Position numbers and translations under genes: made by a program. A stretch of 64,000 bases of DNA, from NCBI GenBank assembly GCA_039033415.1, contig JBCCCR010000032.1, positions 1 to 64,000 of the forward strand, written 5' to 3'. The notes under the pieces were generated by a model. The model worked only from the letters and a program-made list of their open reading frames with translations, made no database searches and was not told where the DNA came from. Each line of letters begins with the position of its first letter. The first letter of the stretch is position 1. Source of the DNA: Pseudomonadota bacterium. GTDB taxonomy: Bacteria; Pseudomonadota; Gammaproteobacteria; Xanthomonadales; SZUA-38. This document shows positions 1 through 7,945 of the stretch, in pieces.

Positions 1-4
1 CGGC

Positions 5-20
5 CATAGCTAGGGCTATG
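5..20. other. short inverted repeat in the edge region
   Basis: CATAGC and GCTATG flank a 4-base loop. It lies downstream of the DUF1501 gene, which ends at 148 on the minus strand. No T-run follows, so a terminator role is only possible. I see no gene in the first 147 bases. Confidence 0.25.
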
Positions 21-147
21 ACCCCGACGAATCGCCTTGGCCTGACGCCTGACACGCTCGCTGAAGTGACAGCCACGCCGCGCGGACCACTGACCCCAGG
101 GCCTTGTGGACACGCGCTGAAATACAACGAACTTTTCAAACAGGACA

Positions 148-1368
148 CTAGAGGGAGCGAAACAGTCCGACCGACTGCGGCCCGTCAAAATCTGGGAAGA
201 TTTGATTGACGGTAGTGCTGCCGGCCCGGTTGATCAGCATGTCGCTGAGCACCGTACGAAAATCAGTTGTGACGTCCAGATCACCACGATCCAGGTTTTG
301 CGGCTGCAGCCCGGGCCAGTCGGCGATGACCTGACCGCCGTTGACACCGCCGCCCATGGCAAACATCACCGAGCCATGCCCGTGATCGGTCCCCTCGGAG
401 GCATTCTCCGCCAGGCGGCGGCCAAACTCGGTCATCGTGATGACCGTGATGCCGCTCATGGCGTCTCCCATATCCGCATGAAAGGCCGCCATACCCTGCG
501 CAAGACTCGTGGCCAGCGGTCCCAGCTCATCCACCTGGCGGTCGTGATGGTCCCAGCCGTTGATATCAACGGCCGCCATTTCGAGCCCTAGATCCGCCTT
601 GATCAGCTTCGCCAGCTGTGACATCTGCACGCCGAACGTGTCGTCAGGATACTGCGCGCCGTTTTCGGTCGGAATGGTCAGTGGGTCGGCGGCTGCGAGC
701 AGGTCGACCGATCCCAGAATGCTCTCCGCGACGAGATCCAGCGACTGCTGCTGGTCGAACATGGCGGTGATGTTCTCGCGAATCGCGGGCAGCCATTCCT
801 CAGGCGCGGCGAGCGCATAGTCATCCAACTGTTTGACCCCCACGCTGGGCAGCGGCCCGCGAAGCGACAGCGGCAGCGCGTTGCCAAAGCCTACGGCGCT
901 AAAAGTCTCGGCAGTGCCGCCGCTGACCTCCGCGAGATAACGGTTGAGCCAGCCGTCTGCCACGACGTTTTTCTCCAGCACCCCTTTTTCCATAAAGTCC
1001 TGCGCGTCGAAGTGCGATCGCGAGTCGCCCGGCGATCCCGCAGCATGGACCACCCCGAGCGCGCCGGACTCATAGAGCGGCAGCAGCGGACTGAGCTGGG
1101 GGTGAAACCCAAAAAACCCATCCAGATCCAGCGCGCCGCCCGCGGTCCCAGGCTCACCGATGGCCAGCGTTGGTCGCGCGTCGAAATACGGCCCTTCGGT
1201 GTACGGAACCACCAGATTCAGCCCGTCAGCCGCACCACGCTGAAAAATCACGATCAGCAGGTCTCGGCCGGTGGCCGCCTTCTCCGCCGTAGAGCCGAAA
1301 ACCAGCTGAGGCCCTAGCGCCGGTATGCCCGCCAGCCCTGCTAATGACAAGAATTGTCTTCTACGCAT
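148..1368 (-). CDS. DUF1501 family exported protein
   Basis: A 406-residue protein with an N-terminal twin-arginine signal (MRRRQFLSLAG, then a hydrophobic stretch ending near residue 25), so it is probably exported folded by Tat. The body matches the DUF1501 family: GAADGLNLVVPY near residue 45, an SHFDAQDFME segment, WDHHDRQ in the middle and TEFGRR followed by GTDHGHGSV toward the end. The family resembles sulfatase/alkaline-phosphatase-fold proteins; its substrate is not known to me. It is the last gene of a minus-strand operon, 11 bp after the DUF1800 gene, the usual partner of DUF1501. The family call is firm; the function is open. Confidence 0.9.
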   Translation of the reverse strand: MRRRQFLSLAGLAGIPALGPQLVFGSTAEKAATGRDLLIVIFQRGAADGLNLVVPYTEGPYFDARPTLAIGEPGTAGGALDLDGFFGFHPQLSPLLPLYESGALGVVHAAGSPGDSRSHFDAQDFMEKGVLEKNVVADGWLNRYLAEVSGGTAETFSAVGFGNALPLSLRGPLPSVGVKQLDDYALAAPEEWLPAIRENITAMFDQQQSLDLVAESILGSVDLLAAADPLTIPTENGAQYPDDTFGVQMSQLAKLIKADLGLEMAAVDINGWDHHDRQVDELGPLATSLAQGMAAFHADMGDAMSGITVITMTEFGRRLAENASEGTDHGHGSVMFAMGGGVNGGQVIADWPGLQPQNLDRGDLDVTTDFRTVLSDMLINRAGSTTVNQIFPDFDGPQSVGLFRSL

Positions 1369-1379
1369 GCTCGTGCTCC

Positions 1380-2984
1380 TCAGCGATTCTGAAAGTAGCG
1401 GGACGCCAGCGAGCTGGCGAGAACGGCTCTGGCGGAAGCCACGGCCTTACTCAGGCTCAGCGGCACCGTCGCCGACTGCCCACCGGCAGCCAGCGCGATG
1501 AGCGCCGCACGATCGGCGGGACCAACCTGCCGGTGGAGGAACTGCTCAAGTACCCGATCCACAATCTCCGCCGGCGTTCGGGCGCTGCCGAGAAGGTCCA
1601 GCATGCTGATTGCAAAAAAATCTGCCATGACAGGTTCGCGGCCACCATCTCGCACGCCACCATCAACGCGTGTACTCGCCGGAACCTCGCCAAAGGCGAC
1701 GGAATAACCAAGGTTCCACCGACTGAGCAAAGCGTTGGTGTTAAGCCAGTCGCCTTCCTGGTCGCCGTAGCCGGTCGGCTCCGCGGCAAAGAACGGAATC
1801 TGCCCCAGATTCTCGAGCTGACGGAAGATCACCGAGAAATAATCGCTGCCCTCAACGGGCTGCAGGCTGCGAACCATCCCACCGACAAGCTCTGTCGGAC
1901 GCCGAAACTTCTGGTTTTCGCTAGCCCGGAATTCGTCCGAGAGGATGAGGGTTCTCAGCACCGGGACCATGTCGCCACCGCTCGTCGCAAAAGTGTCAGC
2001 GACCCGACTCACCAGAGAAACCGGTGGATCGTCCGCAACGAAGCGCCGGCAAAGCTTGCTGGCCAGAAACTGTGCGGTCGAGGGGTCGGCCAGCAGCAAA
2101 TCCAGCACCTGTTCGCCGTCCTCGATCCCGCCGCCGGCAGGAATATCGACGCCCAGCACACGCTTGCTGCCGACATCGTGGTTTCCTTCACTGAAGACGA
2201 ACACCTCTTCCGTGCGGGCGTCGATCGTCCAACCGGTGAAACAACGAGCAACTTCGATCACGTCGGTTTCGGTATAGCCGCCGTCGACACCCAGCGTGTG
2301 CAGCTCCATCAGCTCCCGGGCGTAGTTTTCGTTGGGCCCAAAGCGAGTGTTGGAGAAATTGTCCAGGTAATAGAGCATCGCCGGGCTGCGGGCATTCGCT
2401 CGGAGCAGGTCCTCGAAGCGGCCCAGCGCGAAAGGCCTGACGTTTTCCCGATCGTCGACAGTTTTGAGGTACTGAACCGGGCCGTCGAGAATGAACACGT
2501 TGAAATGATTGGTCCAAAACTCGACCATAACTTCAAAAAGCTGCCGGGGGCTGAACAGTTGTTGGGCGATCGTGGCGACAATCAGCTCAGACACCGGATC
2601 AAAGTTGTCGTCCTCCAGGCGTTCAAAGATCTCCGCGTAGCTCATCGCCAGGCTCGGAAACAGGTCGACCAGCAGGTCCTCAAGGAACGTGTTGTCGATC
2701 TGCTCGGCGTTGAGCTGATAGTCCAGGTAGCCTTCGAACCCGAGCTCAAGCGCAAACTCCAGATCGGGCCCAGCGATACCAAAAGAGGTTCGGTTCAGCA
2801 GGTGAACCAGACTTTGCTGAACGCTGTCGCCGATCGCTTTTCGTCGCGGCCCCTGGCGCTTGGCCTGCGCGGTGCGCCATTGCTGCAGGTGGTGATCGAT
2901 ACGGCTGGCAGCGATGACCGCTGCGATCCGCTGGCCGTCAAAGGCCACCTCACGGGTGCCCATGGCTCGGTTCATCATGTTCAT
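1380..2984 (-). CDS. DUF1800 family protein
   Basis: A 534-residue DUF1800 protein. Diagnostic motifs are HLLNRTSFG near residue 62, FWTNHFNVF near 158, YARELMELHTLGVDGGYTE near 220, then CFTGW and KLCRRFV. DUF1800 genes are regularly paired with DUF1501 genes, as here (11 bp apart), and the two products are thought to act together at the cell surface or periplasm; no reaction is established. The start overlaps the stop of the upstream cupredoxin-domain gene by 4 bp (ATGA), so translation is probably coupled. No clear signal peptide is visible at this start, which is unusual given its exported neighbours; export by another route or a misplaced start are both possible. Confidence 0.88.
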   Translation of the reverse strand: MNMMNRAMGTREVAFDGQRIAAVIAASRIDHHLQQWRTAQAKRQGPRRKAIGDSVQQSLVHLLNRTSFGIAGPDLEFALELGFEGYLDYQLNAEQIDNTFLEDLLVDLFPSLAMSYAEIFERLEDDNFDPVSELIVATIAQQLFSPRQLFEVMVEFWTNHFNVFILDGPVQYLKTVDDRENVRPFALGRFEDLLRANARSPAMLYYLDNFSNTRFGPNENYARELMELHTLGVDGGYTETDVIEVARCFTGWTIDARTEEVFVFSEGNHDVGSKRVLGVDIPAGGGIEDGEQVLDLLLADPSTAQFLASKLCRRFVADDPPVSLVSRVADTFATSGGDMVPVLRTLILSDEFRASENQKFRRPTELVGGMVRSLQPVEGSDYFSVIFRQLENLGQIPFFAAEPTGYGDQEGDWLNTNALLSRWNLGYSVAFGEVPASTRVDGGVRDGGREPVMADFFAISMLDLLGSARTPAEIVDRVLEQFLHRQVGPADRAALIALAAGGQSATVPLSLSKAVASARAVLASSLASRYFQNR

Positions 2985-3709
2985 TGGCTCTGCTCACAAA
3001 GGCTGGTCAGATACAGGCGATCGAGGGGGATCTGGCCCGACTGCTGCGCGTTGGTGGCGTTAAACCATGCGGTGGCCCGCTCGCAGCTCGAAAAATCGAC
3101 CGTCAGCTCCCCCCAAACCGGCTTATCGACCGAATCGGGGGCGTTCATCACCCCACCGGTCGCGCTCAGCATCTCCAGCGTCGCGCGGCCCTCGCTGGGC
3201 GTGCCGCTGCCGACCAGCCAGAGCTGCTCGCCGCTGGTGAAGTCGAAGGTGAACCAGTACGCCACCAAGACGTTTGTGGCGGGTACGTATTCAAACAGCA
3301 GCCCCTGGCCGGCCGCAGCGGGATTGAACCAGCCCGCAGAAATGCGGTTGTCGATCGCAAACGGCGGTGACTCGTCGAGAATCTGCAGCCCGCCGCGCAT
3401 GCCTGCTTCCGCGTCGCTAAAAAAGAAATACTCGCCCGGCGGATCGATTACAGCGAGCTCGAGCTGGTCGCCAGGGGTGAGCCGTTCGCTGGGCAGCCCG
3501 CTGATTTCGGTGCTTGCCTCCGCCGCGATTCGGTGGCTGCCTTCGACAACGCGGAACAGGAGCGTGTCGCCGGCGCGCGCTTCCACGACCTCCGGAACAA
3601 ACCGGTTGTTGAGGACAGACACCTCGAACGTTGCCGCCGCAGCCATTGGCGCCGCCGCGATCAGCAGCACGGGAAGCAAAAGCCAGCCGACGAGTCGCAC
3701 GCGCATCAT
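2981..3709 (-). CDS. secreted cupredoxin-like plus WFTF-domain protein
   Basis: A 242-residue protein with a signal peptide (hydrophobic core LVGWLLLPVLLIAAAPMAAA). Residues about 27-120 resemble a plastocyanin/cupredoxin-like domain: a beta-rich stretch with FVPEVVEARAGDTLLFRV, GSHRIAAEA and GEYFFFSDAEAGMRGGLQI. A full set of type-1 copper ligands (His, Cys, His, Met) is not present, since no cysteine occupies the usual place, so copper binding is doubtful. Residues about 128-240 form a second domain homologous to the mature part of the upstream protein: GWFNPAAAGQGLLFEY, AYWFTFDF, QLWLVGSGT, FSSC, SGQIPLDRL. It overlaps both neighbours by 4 bp in one operon. Function unknown; a surface or periplasmic role is inferred. 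Confidence 0.75.
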   Translation of the reverse strand: MMRVRLVGWLLLPVLLIAAAPMAAAATFEVSVLNNRFVPEVVEARAGDTLLFRVVEGSHRIAAEASTEISGLPSERLTPGDQLELAVIDPPGEYFFFSDAEAGMRGGLQILDESPPFAIDNRISAGWFNPAAAGQGLLFEYVPATNVLVAYWFTFDFTSGEQLWLVGSGTPSEGRATLEMLSATGGVMNAPDSVDKPVWGELTVDFSSCERATAWFNATNAQQSGQIPLDRLYLTSLCEQSQ

Positions 3710-4143
3710 TGGCCTGCTCCCTCACTGCATTCAACCACCGGCGTTAGGCGCTCCAGCGAAATGGTCCCGCTGCTGGTTCCCGTGTACGCGAACTGCCCGG
3801 TTGTACAGCTGCTGAAACTCAGCTCGGCGGTGCCCCAGCTTTCGTTGACCGGCGCTGTATCCGGTGAGTTAAGCGCACCGCCCCGGGTCAACGTGAGCTC
3901 CAGCGAGATGGGCTGTTGATCGAGGGTGCCCGATCCGGTGAGCCAGAGCTGAGAGCCACCCTCGGGGGCGAACGTAAACCAGGCGACAAATGCCTGGTTG
4001 CTGTCGGGGATGAGATGAATTACAAAACCTTGCCCGTCTTGCTCCGGATTCCACCAGGTGCCATTCAGGCCGGTTTGGAGCGCCGGAGCTGCCTGCACGG
4101 TCGTGGCGACCAGCAGAACAAGGAAAAGAATCAGGCTTCGCAT
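3706..4143 (-). CDS. small secreted WFTF-domain protein
   Basis: A 145-residue protein starting at the ATG at 4143; a longer reading to 4341 would put the signal peptide in the middle of the protein. The signal peptide is MRSLILFLVLLVATTVQAA. The mature part is a single copy of the domain that also ends the next gene's product: GTWWNPEQDGQGFVIHL, AWFTFAPEGGSQLWLTGSGT, a GGALNSPD segment, FSSC, and SGTISLERL near the C-terminus. Domains of this NP-GQG / WFTF / LWL-GSG type recur in exported proteins of Lysobacterales-like bacteria (recollection, not searched). First gene of the four-gene operon, with a 4-bp ATGA overlap downstream. Function unknown. Confidence 0.75.
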   Translation of the reverse strand: MRSLILFLVLLVATTVQAAPALQTGLNGTWWNPEQDGQGFVIHLIPDSNQAFVAWFTFAPEGGSQLWLTGSGTLDQQPISLELTLTRGGALNSPDTAPVNESWGTAELSFSSCTTGQFAYTGTSSGTISLERLTPVVECSEGAGQ

Positions 4144-4399
4144 CGGCTCACTCCCGTGGTTTCGGTGGTTCAACGCAGCAGCGCCCCAGATGGTTGACAC
4201 GAATCGTACTCGTGACGCCGGATCCATGGCGTCTCGGCGGACGAAATGGCGCGGGAAGTCGTGCTGCATTGAATCCAGCCTAAACCAAACCCCGCTCCAA
4301 AGCCGCGATCGAAACCTCAAATGTGAACCGTGTGCAGCCATGGAGGCGGCAATTTGCTAGAATTTCCGACGATTACCCACGTCTTTTGGGGAGGCTGTC
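4144..4399. other. divergent intergenic region
   Basis: This 256-bp stretch separates the WFTF operon (minus) from the BamE-like gene (plus) and should hold promoters for both. An extended -10-like TTGCTAGAATTT lies at about 4354-4365 for the plus-strand gene. No RNA gene or convincing ORF is seen. Confidence 0.4.
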
Positions 4400-4744
4400 A
4401 TGATAAAAAACCAACGAATGGGCCGCCTGTCGGCGCTCGTCAGCGGGTGCGCGCTTTTGCTTGCCGCGGCCGGTGCCGGCGCACAAGATCCGGTCCGCAA
4501 GGACGTCCTGCTCATCGACCGGATGGCCAAGACCGCCCATATGAGCGTGCCGGTCAACGGCCTGACCATGGATGAGGTGGTTCAAAAATTCGGCGAGCCA
4601 GCCAATCGGTATGGCGCGGTCGGAGACCCGCCCATCGCTCGCTGGGTCTACGACAATTTCACCGTCTACTTCGAGTATCAGCGGGTCATTCACGCGGTCA
4701 TCAATCGCGCCACCCAAAGCGAATCTGCGCCGCCGCAGAATTGA
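4400..4744 (+). CDS. small exported protein, BamE/SmpA-like fold suspected
   Basis: A 114-residue protein with a signal peptide (SALVSGCALLLAAAGAGA, cleavage after AGA-QD likely). The mature part contains GLTMDEVVQKFGEP followed by ARWVYDNFTVYFEYQRVIHAVI. That is the pattern of the SmpA/OmlA/BamE-like small periplasmic fold (Gly-Met, Val-x-x-x-Phe-Gly-x-Pro, then Trp-x-Tyr and a beta strand). It is not BamE itself, because the lipobox cysteine is not placed for lipidation: the only early Cys is inside the hydrophobic core. A strong GGGGAGG site precedes the ATG at 5 bp. It stands alone before aguA. Function unknown. Confidence 0.7.
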   Translation: MIKNQRMGRLSALVSGCALLLAAAGAGAQDPVRKDVLLIDRMAKTAHMSVPVNGLTMDEVVQKFGEPANRYGAVGDPPIARWVYDNFTVYFEYQRVIHAVINRATQSESAPPQN

Positions 4745-4753
4745 CTAGTGGGT

Positions 4754-4771
4754 CGGTTGCCGCGGCAACCG
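4754..4771. repeat. perfect 18-bp palindrome
   Basis: CGGTTGCCG followed directly by CGGCAACCG lies 9 bp after the stop of the BamE-like gene and 19 bp before aguA. With no loop and no T-run it is a poor terminator; it could be a protein-binding site or an attenuating structure. Only the symmetry is directly seen. Confidence 0.4.
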
Positions 4772-4790
4772 CGTCAGGGACGGAATACGG

Positions 4791-5840
4791 ATGCTGAATC
4801 AGCCCACAGTCGAAGCCCGATGGCGGCTGCCGGCCGAATGGGAGCCTCAGGATGCAACGCTTCTCGCCTGGCCCTACGAAGGGTCGGACTGGACACCGGT
4901 GCTCCGCTACGCGCAGCGAACCTACCGCGAGCTGATCGCTGCCATTCGCCGCTATCAGCCCGTTGTGCTGTGTATCCGTGGCGAAGACCTGCTCACGGAA
5001 GACTGCTGGTCCGATCCGGGCGGCAAACACCCCGTCATTGTGGTGGCTACGGAATACGACGACACCTGGTTGCGGGATACAGCACCTCTGACGCTGTTTG
5101 ACGATCTCGGGCGGCCGGCCTGGGCTAACTTCGTGTTCGACGGCTGGGGCGGGCGCAGCCATCACCCGCTCGACGCATCACTGGCGTCACGTCTGTGGGC
5201 TGAACCTCAGTTCAACAAGCTGCCCTTCCAAAACTACCCATACGTCATGGAGGGCGGAGCCATCGATTCCGACGGCATGGGCACCGTCATGACGACCACC
5301 CGCTGCTGGCGCAGCCGAGATACCGATTTCAGCAAGCGGAGAATCGCCGCCAACCTCGGGCTGCACCTGGGTGCAGAGCGCGTACTGTGGCTGGACCATG
5401 GCGAGCTGCTCGGCGACGACACGGACAGTCATATCGACATGCTCGCCCGGTTCGCCCCGGACAACACGATCATCTATCAGGGCTGCCAGCTTCCGTCTGA
5501 CCCTCATTATCCCTTTATGCAGTCGATGCGGGCCCAGCTGGAGACGTTCCGGACGCTCTCGGGCAAACCCTATCGACTTCTCGAACTGCCGATGCCGTCG
5601 CCGGTTGGCACTGGGCGCTATCGCTGTCCGGCCACCTACGCCAATTTCCTGGTGTTGAACAACGCTGTGCTGATGCCCACCTATGGTGACGACGAACATG
5701 ATCAGCAGGCGGCCCGAGTGATCAGCACCGCATTTCCAGGCTTTGAGGTCGTCGGCATCGATTGTCGGGTTTTGATTACCCAAGGGGGCGCCGTGCACTG
5801 CGCCACCATGAATCTACCCCTTGGCGCACTCAGGCATTGA
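4791..5840 (+). CDS. aguA: agmatine deiminase
   Basis: A 349-residue protein of the agmatine deiminase/peptidyl-arginine deiminase-like family, which hydrolyses agmatine to N-carbamoylputrescine and ammonia. Expected active-site segments are present: WLRDTAP near residue 93, EGGAIDSDG near 153, a DSHID motif near 213 and the C-terminal nucleophile in GGAVHCATMN (Cys about 337). The length fits the family (about 350-370). The next gene overlaps it by 4 bp and encodes the following enzyme, N-carbamoylputrescine amidase, which supports agmatine rather than peptidyl-arginine as substrate. Cytosolic; putrescine biosynthesis from arginine through agmatine. No arginine decarboxylase gene is in the window. 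Confidence 0.92.
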   Translation: MLNQPTVEARWRLPAEWEPQDATLLAWPYEGSDWTPVLRYAQRTYRELIAAIRRYQPVVLCIRGEDLLTEDCWSDPGGKHPVIVVATEYDDTWLRDTAPLTLFDDLGRPAWANFVFDGWGGRSHHPLDASLASRLWAEPQFNKLPFQNYPYVMEGGAIDSDGMGTVMTTTRCWRSRDTDFSKRRIAANLGLHLGAERVLWLDHGELLGDDTDSHIDMLARFAPDNTIIYQGCQLPSDPHYPFMQSMRAQLETFRTLSGKPYRLLELPMPSPVGTGRYRCPATYANFLVLNNAVLMPTYGDDEHDQQAARVISTAFPGFEVVGIDCRVLITQGGAVHCATMNLPLGALRH

Positions 5841-6724
5841 TCACCCGCAATACACTCAAGGTGGCGCTGCTTCAGCTCGGAGCAGGCGCCGGCCAGGAGC
5901 AGGCTCGCGTCGCTGCCGAGCGCGCGCTGGCCGAAGCGGCGGAGGCTGGTGCCACGCTCGCGCTGCTGCCGGAACTGCACCTCCATCACTATTTCTGCCA
6001 AACCCACAGCCTGGCGAACTTTGAGCTCGCTGAGCCCCTGCCCGGTCCTTACAGCGACTGGCTGGGCGAGCAGTCGGCCCGCCATGGCCTGGTGATCGTC
6101 GGCTCGACGTTCGAACGCCGCGAGCCGGGGCTGTATTTTAATACCGCAGTGGTGACCGATACCGATGGCCAGGTTGCTGGCTGTTATCGAAAGCAGCACA
6201 TTCCCGATGATCCGGGTTACCACGAGAAGTACTACTTCACGCCGGGCGACGGCGAGCTCACCTGCATCGAGACCAGCGTCGGGCGACTCGGCGTTTTGGT
6301 GTGTTGGGACCAGTGGTTTCCCGAGGCAGCCAGGATTCTCGCGCTCGATGGTGCCGATCTGTTGCTTTACCCAACGGCAATCGGCTGGGACAACGCAGAT
6401 GATGGTGATGAACAGGCGCGGCAGCACGATGCGTGGCAAACGGTGCAGCGCGGCCACGCCATTGCCAACGGACTGCCGTTACTCGCCTGTAATCGGATTG
6501 GCCAGGAGCCGGCCGGTGAAATGCCCGGTCAACGGTTCTGGGGTGCCTCGTTTGTTGCCGGCCCCCAGGGTGAGGTGCTGGCCCGCGCTAGCCACGACCA
6601 GCCGGAAACCGTTTTGGCCACCGTCGATTGGCAGCGGCGAGACGCCGTAAGACGAGTGTGGCCCTTCTTTCGTGACCGGCGGATCGACCGCTACTCCCCC
6701 ATACTCCAGCGGACCGCAGGATGA
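5837..6724 (+). CDS. aguB: N-carbamoylputrescine amidase
   Basis: A 295-residue nitrilase-superfamily enzyme converting N-carbamoylputrescine to putrescine, CO2 and ammonia. The Glu-Lys-Cys triad is visible: LLPELH (Glu about 46), YRKQHIPDD (Lys about 119) and VCWDQWFPE (Cys about 156). YRKQHIPDDPGYHEKYYF is typical of the AguB branch. The start is taken as the TTG at 5837, which overlaps the aguA stop as TTGA; upstream in-frame starts would only add residues that lie inside aguA and are absent from the family. The stop overlaps the next gene as ATGA, so aguA, aguB and the TraB-family gene look translationally coupled. Confidence 0.9.
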   Translation: MITRNTLKVALLQLGAGAGQEQARVAAERALAEAAEAGATLALLPELHLHHYFCQTHSLANFELAEPLPGPYSDWLGEQSARHGLVIVGSTFERREPGLYFNTAVVTDTDGQVAGCYRKQHIPDDPGYHEKYYFTPGDGELTCIETSVGRLGVLVCWDQWFPEAARILALDGADLLLYPTAIGWDNADDGDEQARQHDAWQTVQRGHAIANGLPLLACNRIGQEPAGEMPGQRFWGASFVAGPQGEVLARASHDQPETVLATVDWQRRDAVRRVWPFFRDRRIDRYSPILQRTAG

Positions 6725-7944
6725 GCACCGAAACCACCACACCCGCCGTGTCTCCGGAGCTGGCTGACCAGCCGTTGGCGGTTGTGATCAGCGGTGACGT
6801 TGAATACACGCTGCTGGGTACCGCACACGTCTCGAAGCGCTCCGTCGAGGCCGTTAAGGCCTTAGCGCAGCAGCAAGTGTTTGACGCCATCGCCGTGGAG
6901 CTGTGCCAGAGTCGGTATGACGCGCTGACCAAGCCCGACTCGTGGCAGAAGACCGACCTTTTCAAGATTATCCGCCAGGGGAAAGCCGGGCTGGTGGCGG
7001 CCAACCTCGCGCTGGGCGCCTATCAGCGTCGACTCGCGGACCAATTTGGGATTGAACCCGGCGCGGAGATGAAGCAGGCGCTCGAGGAGGCCACCACGCT
7101 TGGGCTGCCCCACCTGCTGGTCGACCGGGACATCGGGATAACCCTGAAACGGGTGATGGGCGCGGTCGGCTTTTTTGACAAGTTTGGCATCCTCGGCGGC
7201 CTGATCACCAGCCTGGTCACGCGGGAAGAAATCTCTGAGCAAGATATCGAGCGACTCAAAGAAGGCGACATGCTCGAGAACACGTTCGCTGAGTTCGCTG
7301 AGAATTCCGAACCGCTTTACCGAGCACTGATCGAGGAACGGGATCACTACATGGCGGCCGCGCTGCGGCAGCAAAGCGCCGAAAAAGGTGTCCGCAAGGT
7401 GCTGGTTGTTATCGGCGCTGGCCACCTGAAAGGGCTGGCCGGAGCACTCGAGCGCGCGGACGCCGAGCCTACGGAAGTCCTGTCCCGGCTCAACGAGCTT
7501 CCGCGGCGCGGTCAGTGGATCAAGGCTCTGCCCTGGTTGATCACCGCGGTGATCTTGACCGGCTTTGCGATCGGGTTTTACCGCAGCCCTGAGCTTGGCT
7601 GGTCGCTGGTGGTATTTTGGGTTTTGATCAATGGAACCTTGGCAGCCTTAGGAGCCGCAGCGGCGCGAGCCCATCCGCTCACGGTGGCCTCGGGGTTCGT
7701 CGCAGCCCCCCTCACCTCGCTCAATCCTACGATTGCCGCAGGCATGGTGACGGCTTCCGTGGAGGCCTACCTCAGGCGGCCGAGGGTGGCCGACTTTTCT
7801 GCCCTACGCGACGACGTCACCACACCTTCGGGCTGGTGGCGAAATCGGGTTTCGCGAGTCCTCCTGGTTTTTGTGTTCTCCAACCTTGGCTCCATGCTGG
7901 GAACGTGGATCGGTGGCTTCCGAATCTTTGGAGCCCTTAGCTGA
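6721..7944 (+). CDS. TraB/PrgY family membrane protein
   Basis: A 407-residue TraB/PrgY-type protein. The N-terminal half has the family's conserved motifs: LLGTAHVSKRSVEAV near residue 37, AVELCQSRYDAL near 60, and a Gly-x-x-His segment VIGAGHLKG near 230. The C-terminal part holds four or so hydrophobic segments from about residue 262 (LPWLITAVILTGFAIGF) to about 400. The TIKI/TraB superfamily includes metal-dependent peptidases, and PrgY is reported to block a peptide pheromone; bacterial chromosomal members remain functionally open. It overlaps aguB by 4 bp, so the gene may be co-expressed with polyamine synthesis, but no biochemical link is known to me. Confidence 0.85.
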   Translation: MSTETTTPAVSPELADQPLAVVISGDVEYTLLGTAHVSKRSVEAVKALAQQQVFDAIAVELCQSRYDALTKPDSWQKTDLFKIIRQGKAGLVAANLALGAYQRRLADQFGIEPGAEMKQALEEATTLGLPHLLVDRDIGITLKRVMGAVGFFDKFGILGGLITSLVTREEISEQDIERLKEGDMLENTFAEFAENSEPLYRALIEERDHYMAAALRQQSAEKGVRKVLVVIGAGHLKGLAGALERADAEPTEVLSRLNELPRRGQWIKALPWLITAVILTGFAIGFYRSPELGWSLVVFWVLINGTLAALGAAAARAHPLTVASGFVAAPLTSLNPTIAAGMVTASVEAYLRRPRVADFSALRDDVTTPSGWWRNRVSRVLLVFVFSNLGSMLGTWIGGFRIFGALS

Positions 7945-7945
7945 C

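Noticed and set aside
1344-3815. 823-codon open frame on the plus strand
   Set aside because: It lies antisense to the DUF1800 and cupredoxin genes, has no recognisable motif and a composition expected from a shadow frame of GC-rich coding DNA.
3706-4341. Longer start for the WFTF-domain protein at 4341
   Set aside because: It would place a perfect signal peptide at residue 67; the internal ATG at 4143 is the real start.
4754-4771. Riboswitch before aguA
   Set aside because: Only a simple palindrome is visible; the 46-bp gap is too short for a known aptamer.
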